Shown here: positions 27,466 to 34,944 of the stretch, piece after piece
Layout of the letters: the number at the start of each line of letters is the position of its first letter
How positions within the stretch are numbered: the stretch's first letter is position 1
Source: Comamonadaceae bacterium
GTDB taxonomy: Bacteria; Pseudomonadota; Gammaproteobacteria; Burkholderiales; Burkholderiaceae_C
Direction of reading: 5' to 3'
Length of the DNA: 35,220 nt
Assembly (NCBI GenBank): GCA_013823485.1
Contig: PNMF01000017.1
Coordinates: forward strand, 1-35,220
Notes under the pieces: model-generated
Told to the model about the DNA's origin: nothing
The model's database searches: none
The model's input: the letters and a program-made list of their open reading frames with translations, nothing else
Made by a program: the position numbers and the translations under genes

Positions 27466-28368
27466 ATGAACAGGCCCGCGCTCCCGCGCTGCGGCATCGG
27501 ATGGCGCCACCCGCACCGGCAGGCGCTGTTCGACAGCGCGGTCGAGCCGGGCTTCATCGAGGTGCACAGCGAGAACCACTTTGCACCCGGTGGCGCGGCC
27601 CGCGCCACTCTGCTGGCGGCCCGTGAACACCACGAGGTCAGCCTGCACGGGGTCGGTCTGGCGCTCGGCTCGGCCACCGGCATCGACCCCACGCATCTGC
27701 GGCAGCTGGGCGACCTGGTGCGCGCAGTGCAGCCGGTGCGAGTGAGCGACCATGCCAGCTTCGCCCGGGCCGCGTGGTCGGGCGCTGCCCCGGTGCACGC
27801 CGCCGACCTGCTGCCCACTCCCTTCACCCGCGAGGCGCTCGATGTGTTCTGCGCCAACGTCCAGCGGGTGCAGGACCACCTGCGCCGCGAGATCGCGGTG
27901 GAAAACCTGTCGTCCTACCTGCGCTGGCGCTGCGACGAAATGGACGAACCCGCCTTCCTGTGCGAACTGGTGCGGCGCACCGGCTGCAACCTGCTGCTGG
28001 ACATCAACAACCTGGTGGTGAACGCCCTGAACGACCAGCGCTGGGGCATGGGTGGCGACCCGGCCGCTGCCGCCCGCGCCTGGATCGACCGGCTGCCGGC
28101 CGGCATCGTCGCGGAGTTCCACCTGGCCGGCCACACCGATGCCGGCGACATCGTGATCGACGACCACGGCAGCCCGGTGCCGCCCGCCGTGTGGTCGCTC
28201 TACCGCCACGCGGTGCAGCGGCTGGGGCCGGTGCCCGCCCTGATCGAATGGGACACCGACCTGCCACCCTTCGAGGTGCTGATGGCGCAGGCCCTGGAGG
28301 CCGACCGCATCCAGCAGGCCGTGCTGGCGCCGCTGGGCCAGCCACAGCCGGCCGAGGTGCCGGCATGA
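27466..28368 (+). CDS. bufB: Bufferin maturase, MNIO family (DUF692)
   Basis: A 300-residue TIM-barrel enzyme of the multinuclear non-haem iron oxidases. Candidate iron ligands fall in family motifs: E37/H38 region in EVHSENHF, H61 in SLHGVGL, D95-H96 in VSDHASF, E146 in AVENLSSY, D179 in LLLDINNLVVNA, H219 and H223 in FHLAGHT, and E261/D263 in IEWDTDLP. Such enzymes oxidise precursor cysteines, here expected to be those of the preceding bufA. The ATG at 27466 is used because the first conserved motif (GIGWRHPH) follows directly. It overlaps bufC by 4 bases. Confidence 0.93.
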   Translation: MNRPALPRCGIGWRHPHRQALFDSAVEPGFIEVHSENHFAPGGAARATLLAAREHHEVSLHGVGLALGSATGIDPTHLRQLGDLVRAVQPVRVSDHASFARAAWSGAAPVHAADLLPTPFTREALDVFCANVQRVQDHLRREIAVENLSSYLRWRCDEMDEPAFLCELVRRTGCNLLLDINNLVVNALNDQRWGMGGDPAAAARAWIDRLPAGIVAEFHLAGHTDAGDIVIDDHGSPVPPAVWSLYRHAVQRLGPVPALIEWDTDLPPFEVLMAQALEADRIQQAVLAPLGQPQPAEVPA

Positions 28369-29159
28369 GCGCGCTCGCCCTGCAGCAGCAGTTGCTGGTG
28401 CAGAGCCTGTTCACCCACCCGGCCAGCGAAGAGCGGCAACGCGCCGAACGGCGGCTGGCGCCCTGGCTGCATCCCGGTGCCGATCGCGGGCTGATGGCCT
28501 ACCGGGCCCACGGACACGCGCTGGCCGAACGCTGCCTGGCGGCCGCCTACCCGGTGGTGACCCAGCTGGTCGGCGAGGCCACGATGACATCGGTGGCCCG
28601 CGCGCTGTGGCACGCCCACCCGCCGGCGGCCGGCGACATCGGCGAATGGGGCGAAGCCCTGCCCGCCTGGCTGAGCGCCTGCGACGACCTGCGGTCGGTG
28701 CCCTACCTGCCGGACGTGGCCCGGGTGGAGTGGGCGTTGCACCGCGCCGCCAGCGCCGCCGACGCGGTGCCGGACCTGCCCAGCCTGGGCCGCCTGGCCG
28801 GCGAAGGCGCCGATGCCCTGTGCCTGGCGTTCGCGCCCGGCACCGCCCTGTTCGACAGCCCCTGGCCGGTGGCCGACCTGATCAACCACCACCTGTCGGG
28901 CCAGCCGACGCTGGACCGGCTGGTGTCGGAACTCCACACCCCCGGCCAGCGCCATGCGCTGGTCGTGCGGGAGGGCTGGCAGGTGTCGGTGCTGTCCGTG
29001 GGCCCGGCCGAAGCCGCACTGACCGCCGCGCTGCTGGCGGGCCGGTCGCTGGGCGAGGCACTGGATGCCGCGGCCCTGGCCGATCCGGCCCCTTTTGATT
29101 TTTCGGCCTGGCTGCTGCCATCGGTGCAGCGCGGCCGTGTCACCGGAGTCCTGCCATGA
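28365..29159 (+). CDS. bufC: Bufferin maturation partner, DUF2063 (BufC) family
   Basis: A 264-residue protein whose N-terminal third has the DUF2063 helical pattern (LQQQLLVQSLF, GLMAYRAHGHALAERCLAAAYPVVTQLVGE, ALWHAHPPAAGDIGEWGEALPAWL) and whose C-terminal part looks like a small winged or peptide-binding domain (LVVREGWQVSVLSVGPAEAAL). Partner proteins of this family deliver the precursor peptide to the MNIO enzyme. Both ends overlap neighbours by ATGA (28365-28368 and 29156-29159), indicating tight co-translation with bufB and bufD. Confidence 0.9.
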   Translation: MSALALQQQLLVQSLFTHPASEERQRAERRLAPWLHPGADRGLMAYRAHGHALAERCLAAAYPVVTQLVGEATMTSVARALWHAHPPAAGDIGEWGEALPAWLSACDDLRSVPYLPDVARVEWALHRAASAADAVPDLPSLGRLAGEGADALCLAFAPGTALFDSPWPVADLINHHLSGQPTLDRLVSELHTPGQRHALVVREGWQVSVLSVGPAEAALTAALLAGRSLGEALDAAALADPAPFDFSAWLLPSVQRGRVTGVLP

Positions 29160-29644
29160 ACACCTTTGCCGCTCCCCTGCACCGCAGCTGGTGCGTGATC
29201 GAACGGGGCATCGCCGCCCTGCAGCCCGCCGGGGCGCTGGCGGCGCGTCTCTACATCGCGCAGGTCTTCTGGCTGGCCGGTCTGACCAAGATCCGCGACT
29301 GGGAGACCACCCTGCTGCTCTTCACCGAGGAATACCGCGTGCCGTTGCTGCCGCCGGCCTGGGCGGCCGTCTCCGGCACGGCCGGCGAACTGCTGTTGCC
29401 GGTGCTGCTGGTGCTGGGCCTCGGCGGCCGGCTGGCGGCCCTGGGGCTGAGCGTGGTCAATGCGGTGGCGGCCATCAGCCTGCCCGACATCGCCCCGGCC
29501 GCCTGGCAACAGCACCTGACCTGGGGCGCCCTGCTGGCCGCGCTGGTGCTCTCGGGCCCGGGCCGGTGGTCGGTCGACCGGCTGTGGGCCTCGATGCGGG
29601 GCCACAGCCGGCCACCGGCCGACAGCTCAGCCGGCGCGCCCTGA
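29156..29644 (+). CDS. bufD: DoxX-family membrane protein of the bufferin operon
   Basis: A 162-residue protein with four predicted membrane segments (about 22-45, 66-85, 92-112 and 120-140) in the DoxX pattern: LAARLYIAQVFWLAGLTKIRDW, then AGELLLPVLLVLGLGGRLAALGL. DoxX proteins are common last genes of bufferin-type operons; their task (redox or export support) is not settled. The last 18 bases overlap the 3' end of the glycosyltransferase gene on the other strand. Confidence 0.88.
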   Translation: MNTFAAPLHRSWCVIERGIAALQPAGALAARLYIAQVFWLAGLTKIRDWETTLLLFTEEYRVPLLPPAWAAVSGTAGELLLPVLLVLGLGGRLAALGLSVVNAVAAISLPDIAPAAWQQHLTWGALLAALVLSGPGRWSVDRLWASMRGHSRPPADSSAGAP

Positions 29645-31027
29645 ACCGGCGGCGGGTTCCTTCACCCGCCGAGCCTGCTGCCAGCGCGCGTGGTCCGCGG
29701 GTTCGTCCACGTCCCACATCACCGGCCCTTCCCACAGCGTCAGGCCGGCGCTGTGCAGGCGGTCACGGGTCTGCTGCGCCACCGCCGAGGTGCTCCAGGC
29801 CACGCCTTCAAACACCCCTGGCGCCGGCGCGCGCAGGCCCAGCAGCACATAGCCGCCGTCTTCGGCCGGCAGCAGGGCGGCGTCGTGCGACTGCAGCGCA
29901 TCGGCCACCGCCTGCAGGTGCTCCGGGGTCAGCGCCGGGCAGTCGGTCCCGAGCAGGATCAGCGGCACGCTGCTGTGCGCAAAGTGGTGCTGCACGGCAG
30001 CGGCCAGTCGCTGCCCCAGATCGCCGCCGGACTGCGGCCGCAGCGTCACGCCGTGCACCTGGCGCCAGGCCTGGAAATGGCGGTGCGTCTCGTCCGGGGC
30101 GCACCACAGCGTGAGCGGCCCGATGGCGGCCGCGCGCACCGTGAGCAGGGTCTGGCGCAGCAGGGCGCGCTGCGCGCGTGCGGCGCCGGCGGCACCCAGC
30201 AGCGGCGCGAGCCGGGTCTTGGCCAGCCCGGCCACCGGCGCCTTGGCCAGCACCGCCACCGCCGCAGCGGCGCGCGGCCGGTAGCCGTAACGCCGCGCCA
30301 GCTCGGCCGGGTCTGCACCCAGCGCCCAGGCGGCGCGAAGCCGCCACATCAGCCCGATGGTGCGCCACAGGCCATGGCGGTCCCAGCGGCGGCCGGCGGT
30401 CTGCACCCGTTCGCGCAGGCAGGCCGGCGGTGCGATGCGGCGCAGACGACGGCTCAGGTCCAGGTCCTCCATCAGGGGCAGCGCGGCAAACCCGCCGGCG
30501 GCCAGGAACAGGCGCCGCTCCACGAACAGGGCCTGGTCGCCGGTGGCCAGACCACTCCAGCGCGACCGCACATTCATGAGCGCGGCCACCATGGGCAGCA
30601 GGCGGTGACGCCCCTCGATACGCACATCGAAGCGGCCCCAGCGGGCGCCGGTGGCCATCGCCTGCTCGATGGCGCGGTCGGCTTGCGGCGGCAGGGTGGT
30701 GTCGGCGTGCAGGAACAGCAGCACGCGCCCCCGCGCGGCATCGGCGCCGGCGTTCATCTGCGCCGCGCGGCCGCGCGGTGCCCGCAGGACCCGATCGGCC
30801 CAGGGCACGGCCAGCCCGGCCGTGCCGTCCTGGCTGCCGCCGTCGACCACGATCACCTCGGCGCCCCGCTGGCGAAACGGGGCCAGCGCCTGCAGCCGGG
30901 AGACCAGCGTGGCGGCTTCGTCCAGCACCGGCACGACGATGCTCAGACCGGGCACGGCATTCAGGGGGAACGGCGAGGAAGCGGCGGGTGTGACGGGTGC
31001 GACGGGTGCAGCAGGTTGATCGGACAT
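29627..31027 (-). CDS. Fused glycosyltransferase: TIGR04283-like plus TIGR04282-like (DUF2064)
   Basis: A 466-residue protein made of two transferase domains. Domain 1 (about 27-250) is a GT2/GT-A fold: LSIVVPVLDEA, VDGGSQDGT (61-69), LHADT (106-110) and GDQALFV. Domain 2 (about 256-455) is the DUF2064/TIGR04282 nucleotidyltransferase-like fold: VLAKAPVAGLAKTRL, GTDCPAL (360-366) and PAEDGGYVLLGL (387-398). Both families are named rSAM/selenodomain-associated or arsenosugar-biosynthesis transferases and are often separate neighbouring genes. The ATG at 31027 is chosen since the frame further upstream is antisense to DUF3047. The nearest gene is DUF3047, divergent, then the selenium genes 1 kb away. 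The sugar acceptor is unknown. Confidence 0.85.
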   Translation of the reverse strand: MSDQPAAPVAPVTPAASSPFPLNAVPGLSIVVPVLDEAATLVSRLQALAPFRQRGAEVIVVDGGSQDGTAGLAVPWADRVLRAPRGRAAQMNAGADAARGRVLLFLHADTTLPPQADRAIEQAMATGARWGRFDVRIEGRHRLLPMVAALMNVRSRWSGLATGDQALFVERRLFLAAGGFAALPLMEDLDLSRRLRRIAPPACLRERVQTAGRRWDRHGLWRTIGLMWRLRAAWALGADPAELARRYGYRPRAAAAVAVLAKAPVAGLAKTRLAPLLGAAGAARAQRALLRQTLLTVRAAAIGPLTLWCAPDETHRHFQAWRQVHGVTLRPQSGGDLGQRLAAAVQHHFAHSSVPLILLGTDCPALTPEHLQAVADALQSHDAALLPAEDGGYVLLGLRAPAPGVFEGVAWSTSAVAQQTRDRLHSAGLTLWEGPVMWDVDEPADHARWQQARRVKEPAAGSGRAG

Positions 31028-31189
31028 CGGGCCTCGTGCAGTTGCGTGGTATGAAGGACCGGCACAGCACATGAATGCGCCCGGCGCCGGCCCCGAAGAT
31101 CGATTGTCGTGAATCCCGAAAAGACCGGCGGGCCGCAGCGGTCCAGGCGCTACCATTCGGCAGTTCCGCAAACGAGGACGTTCCAGACC

Positions 31190-31990
31190 ATGCGACCGAC
31201 ACCCCGTCTGCCCCGACCGCTCCGATCTCCGTTGCTGGTGGTCCTGAGCCTGATGGCCAGTGCCCCCGCGCAGGCCCAGGACGTCGCGGCCACGCCGCTG
31301 CCTTCGTTGCTGGGTCACTCCGGCATGCTGGGTCCGGACTGGCGGATGGTGGGTCTGCCCTCGCGCCACCGCGAGGTGCCGCTGACCACATTCGATCCGG
31401 GACAGGTGGACGGGCAGGAGGGCGTGCGCATCGGCACCGATGCTTCTTACGGCACGCTGGTGCACGCGCTGCCCGGCAGCGTCCTGCCGACCCTTCGCCT
31501 GTCGTGGCGCTGGCGGCTGGACCAGCCGCTGGTGGGCGGCACGGCGGCCCCCGACATCATGAGCCGTGGCGGCGACGACGCGGCGCTCAAGGTCTGCGCC
31601 ATGTTCGACCATCCGCTGGACCGGGTGCCCTTCGTGGAACGGCAGCTGCTGCGCGTGGCCCGCAGCGTGAGCGGCGAAGACCTGCCCGCTGCCACCGTCT
31701 GCTATGTGTGGGACAGCACCTACCAGGCTCCGCTGCAGGCCGCCAACCCGTACACGCGGCGGGTGCGCTTCATCACGTTGCAAGGGCGCAGTGCCCCGCT
31801 GTCGCGTTGGATCACCGAGTCGCGCGATCTGGGGCGCGACTTCCTGACGCTGTTCGGCGACGAGCAGTCGCAGGACGCCGCCCTGCCGCGGATCACCCGC
31901 ATCGTCATCGGCGGTGACAGCGACAACACCGGCAGCAAGAGCCTGGGCTGGGTGGCCGACCTGCGCTGGCAGCCGGCAGAACGCCGCTGA
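31190..31990 (+). CDS. Secreted DUF3047 family protein
   Basis: A 266-residue exported protein: signal peptide about 1-29 (ending APAQAQ) and then a DUF3047 domain with PDWRMVGLPSRHREVPLTTF, LSWRWRLDQPL, GGDDAALKVCAMFDH, PAATVCYVWDSTYQ and ITRIVIGGDSDNTGSKSLGWVADL. The function of DUF3047 is unknown. The ATG at 31190 gives the clean signal peptide; an upstream ATG at 31109 would bury it. A GAGGA lies about 12 bases before the start. The 162-base gap to the divergent glycosyltransferase (31028-31189) shows no clear consensus promoter. Confidence 0.8.
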   Translation: MRPTPRLPRPLRSPLLVVLSLMASAPAQAQDVAATPLPSLLGHSGMLGPDWRMVGLPSRHREVPLTTFDPGQVDGQEGVRIGTDASYGTLVHALPGSVLPTLRLSWRWRLDQPLVGGTAAPDIMSRGGDDAALKVCAMFDHPLDRVPFVERQLLRVARSVSGEDLPAATVCYVWDSTYQAPLQAANPYTRRVRFITLQGRSAPLSRWITESRDLGRDFLTLFGDEQSQDAALPRITRIVIGGDSDNTGSKSLGWVADLRWQPAERR

Positions 31991-31995
31991 GGCGC

Positions 31996-32700
31996 TCAGC
32001 AACCGAGCTGATCGGCCAGGTGCAGCAGGTCGCGCGCGTGCAGCGTGTTGGCCGGGTCGGGCGACACGTCCTTGATGTGGGCCGCGCCGAATTCGGTCGG
32101 CCGCTCGATGTAGGCCGTGGCCAGACCGCAGGTGCGGGCAGCGGCCAGATCGTCCTGGTGGGCCGCCACCAGCATCACCTGCGAAGGCGCCAGGTCGAAG
32201 GTTTCGACCACGCCGAGGTAGGTGCGCGGATCGGGCTTGTAGGCCCGGAACACCTCGGCCGACAGCACGCAGTCCCAGGGCAGACCGGCCCGTCTGGCCA
32301 TGTGGGTGAGCAGGCTGATGTTGCCGTTGGAGAGGGTCGTGATCAGGAAGCGGGTCTTGAGCCGCTGCAGGCCGGCCACGCTGTCGGCCCAGGGGTCGAG
32401 CCGGTGCCACACCCGGTTGAGGTGGCGGCGCGCTTCGTCGTCCAGGTGGGCCAGACCGAAGCCGGGCAGGATGCCGTCCAGGATCTGGCGGTGCAGTTCG
32501 TCGATGCGGGTCCAGCCCTGCTGCCCCGAACGCACCCGCTGCATGGCCGGCTGGTAGCCGGCGCGCCAGGCCAGCGCAAAGGCATCGGCATCGACCTGCG
32601 GATACAGCGCCTGAACCTCGCGCACGATGCTGCCGTGCCAGTCGACCACGGTGCCGAAGATGTCGAAGGCCAGGACGCGGATGTCATCGTGCCGCGCCAT
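31996..32700 (-). CDS. HAD hydrolase of the haloacid dehalogenase type II family
   Basis: A 234-residue HAD enzyme: nucleophile D13 in LAFDIFGTVVDW, motif II serine in TTLSNGN, motif III Lys in AYKPDPRTY and acidic motif in VAAHQDDLAAA. It fits the 2-haloacid dehalogenase type II family by overall sequence. In true L-2-haloacid dehalogenases the last motif reads S-x-N-x-x-D; here the Ser is replaced and the Asn is absent, so dehalogenase activity is doubtful and a phosphatase-like role is possible. It starts 3 bases after the selD stop, so it is co-transcribed with senB and selD. Confidence 0.85.
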   Translation of the reverse strand: MARHDDIRVLAFDIFGTVVDWHGSIVREVQALYPQVDADAFALAWRAGYQPAMQRVRSGQQGWTRIDELHRQILDGILPGFGLAHLDDEARRHLNRVWHRLDPWADSVAGLQRLKTRFLITTLSNGNISLLTHMARRAGLPWDCVLSAEVFRAYKPDPRTYLGVVETFDLAPSQVMLVAAHQDDLAAARTCGLATAYIERPTEFGAAHIKDVSPDPANTLHARDLLHLADQLGC

Positions 32701-32703
32701 GGA

Positions 32704-33777
32704 TCACTCCACCGTCAGGCGCACGCCGCTGCCGTCGGCGGCCACGATCGAGCCGACCTCGGCCGCCTCGGCAAAACCGTGGCGGTGGAAGATGGCCAGC
32801 ACCTCGTCCACCGAAGCGGCGTCGCACGACACCAGGAGGCCGCCGCTGGTCTGCGGGTCGGACAGCAGCGCCTGGTCGACCGGCTGCAGCCCCGCACCCA
32901 GCCGCACCTCATGGCCGTAAGCGGCCCAGTTGCGGCCCGATGCGCCGGTGACCATGCCGGCGCCCGCCAGCTCGCGCACCGCCGGCAGCAGCGGCACGCG
33001 CGCCATGTCGATGTGCACCGCCGCGTTCGCGCCACGGGCCATCTCCAGCACATGGCCGGCCAGGCCGAAGCCAGTGATGTCGGTCAGCGCATGCACGCCG
33101 GGCAGCGCAGCCAGATCCGGGCCGGGGGTGTTGAGGCGGGTGGTGTTCTCGATCATGCGGGCGTAGCCCTCGGCATCGAGCCGGTCCTTCTTGAGCGCGG
33201 CCGACAGCACACCCACGCCGACCGGCTTGCCCAGGATGAGGCGGTCGCCGACGCGGGCGTCGGCGTTGCGCTTGACCCGCTTGGGGTGCACCAGACCCAG
33301 CGCCACCAGCCCATAGATCGGCTCGACCGAATCGATGGTGTGGCCACCCGCGATCGGGATGCCGGCGGCACGGCACACGTCCTGCCCGCCGGCCAGGATG
33401 CGGCCGATGGTGTCGGTGGACAGCACCGAGATCGGCATGCCCACCAGCGCCAGCGCCATGATGGGCGTGCCGCCCATGGCATAGACGTCGCTGATGGCGT
33501 TGGTGGCGGCGATGCGGCCGAAGTCGTACGGATCGTCGACGATGGGCATGAAGAAATCGGTGGTGGCGATCAGCGCCTGCTCGTCGTTGAGCTGGTAGAC
33601 CGCCGCATCGTCGGCGGTCTCGATGCCCACCAGCAACTCCTTCGGAATGGGCATCTGTGCCGTGCCCTTGAGGATCTCGCTGAGCACGCCGGGGGCGATC
33701 TTGCAGCCGCAACCGCCGCCGTGCGAAAGGCTGGTCAGGCGGGGCTGGGTCGGGGGGGTGGCGGATGAAGTGGTCAT
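32704..33777 (-). CDS. selD: Selenide, water dikinase / selenophosphate synthetase (SelD or SenC)
   Basis: Makes selenophosphate from selenide and ATP. The 357-residue protein has the N-terminal catalytic motif GGGCGCKIAPG with C23 and C25, where C23 and K26 correspond to E. coli SelD Cys17 and Lys20, and then the AIRS-fold motifs DDAAVY, TTDFFMPIVDDPYDFGRIAATNAISD (here about 82-107), GGHTIDS and DPQTSGGLL. The active residue is Cys, not selenocysteine. Its ATG overlaps the senB stop (ATGA, 33777-33774). Selenophosphate feeds selenocysteine, selenouridine tRNA and selenosugar pathways; coupling to senB argues for the last, in which the gene would be called senC. Confidence 0.93.
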   Translation of the reverse strand: MTTSSATPPTQPRLTSLSHGGGCGCKIAPGVLSEILKGTAQMPIPKELLVGIETADDAAVYQLNDEQALIATTDFFMPIVDDPYDFGRIAATNAISDVYAMGGTPIMALALVGMPISVLSTDTIGRILAGGQDVCRAAGIPIAGGHTIDSVEPIYGLVALGLVHPKRVKRNADARVGDRLILGKPVGVGVLSAALKKDRLDAEGYARMIENTTRLNTPGPDLAALPGVHALTDITGFGLAGHVLEMARGANAAVHIDMARVPLLPAVRELAGAGMVTGASGRNWAAYGHEVRLGAGLQPVDQALLSDPQTSGGLLVSCDAASVDEVLAIFHRHGFAEAAEVGSIVAADGSGVRLTVE

Positions 33778-34787
33778 GCGGGGGCTCCGGCAGGCGGGTG
33801 GGATGGAGAACGGGAGAAGTCCAGCGCGCGCAGCAGGGCGGCACGCTCGGACGCGGGGTCGAACAGGTGGGATCGCGCTTCGCATTGTGCGTGCAGGCCG
33901 GCCAGGCTGAACGCGGCAGGCCCCTGCTGGCTGGCCCTCAGGGCACGCAGGGCATCGGCCAGGGCGGCCGGGTCACCGGCCGGAAAATAGCCGCCGTAGC
34001 CTTCACCCAGCATGCCCATATTGCCGTCGATGAGCGACGCCAGCACCGGCGTGCCGGACCGCACCGCTTCCATCACGACATGGGCACCCCCTTCCATGCG
34101 GCTGGTGTGCACCAGCAGGTGGGCGCGCTGGATGCGGTCGCGGGTGCGGTCATGGGGCAGCGCACCCAGCCAGCGGTAGTGCGGGCACTCGGCGGCGGTG
34201 CGCTCTGCGGCTGCCCCGAGCGCAGGGTCCAGGGCGGCGCCGATGTGGTCGACCCGAATGCCTTCGTCCGGCCGCAGGCGGCGCACCGCTGCCAGCAGGG
34301 TGGCCGGGTCTTTTTCCTCGCGCAGGTGACCCACCGCCACCACCCGCAGGCGATCGGCCGGCTTGTCCAGGGTGCGCCGGGCGGTGCACGACTGCAGCAC
34401 CACCTGGCAGCGCCCGCGCAGCGCCTCGGGCAGGCTGAGCGGGCCCCGGTCCTGCAGGACGATCAGGCGGTGCGCCAGCCGCAGCGAGGCCTGGGCCGAC
34501 GCATCGACCGCGATGTCGCGGTACAGATCGGTGCCGGTCAGCGCCAGCACCAGGGGCCGGTCCGGGTGGCGCTGCGCCCACGCCGCCACGCTGGCGGCAG
34601 AACGGCGGGCGTGCAGGGCCAGCAAGGCGTCGGGCACCGGTCCGGGCAGGTCGGGCGACCATTGCTTGAGCAGCGTGACCCGCCAGTGCGCCGCCAGCAG
34701 CCGTGCCCAGCGGCTGGCGGTCTGCCAGTTGCCGTTGTTGGCATCGGCCAGTGCCGGCGTGACGATGACGAGCGACGGTTTCGACAT
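33774..34787 (-). CDS. senB: Selenosugar synthase SenB family glycosyltransferase (TIGR04348)
   Basis: A 337-residue GT-B glycosyltransferase. Motifs seen: VTPALADANNGNWQTASRW at 9-27, LTGTDLYRDI (83-92), AVGHLREEKDP (151-161) and the donor-binding E-X7-E pattern E232 to E240 in SRMEGGAHVVMEAV. The opening motif and the HLREEKDP segment match the TIGR04348 family that includes SenB of Variovorax, which uses selenophosphate and a UDP-sugar to form a selenosugar in selenoneine synthesis. Overlap with selD supports this. I assign the family from remembered motifs; substrate use is inferred. It is divergent from a PhnD-like binding-protein gene. Confidence 0.82.
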   Translation of the reverse strand: MSKPSLVIVTPALADANNGNWQTASRWARLLAAHWRVTLLKQWSPDLPGPVPDALLALHARRSAASVAAWAQRHPDRPLVLALTGTDLYRDIAVDASAQASLRLAHRLIVLQDRGPLSLPEALRGRCQVVLQSCTARRTLDKPADRLRVVAVGHLREEKDPATLLAAVRRLRPDEGIRVDHIGAALDPALGAAAERTAAECPHYRWLGALPHDRTRDRIQRAHLLVHTSRMEGGAHVVMEAVRSGTPVLASLIDGNMGMLGEGYGGYFPAGDPAALADALRALRASQQGPAAFSLAGLHAQCEARSHLFDPASERAALLRALDFSRSPSHPPAGAPA

Positions 34788-34944
34788 GGATGTGTGGATT
34801 CTCCCCCGGGCATCGGGCCACCCCGGTCACCCGGGTGAAAGCCCCTGCCGCCCGCACCGCCGTTGATCCGGTTCTAATACGGGCGGCCGCGATTTCCCCG
34901 GCCTCCCGCACCACCCCGTTTTCACCCTTTAGCCTGGAAACACC

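Noticed and set aside
31028-32410. Upstream extension of the glycosyltransferase frame
   Set aside because: The extra sequence is antisense to DUF3047 and in another frame of the HAD gene, and has no domain; the ATG at 31027 begins the plausible protein.
34862-34880. TTGATC and TAATAC as a promoter for the binding-protein gene
   Set aside because: The two boxes are only 6 bases apart, far too close for a sigma70 promoter.
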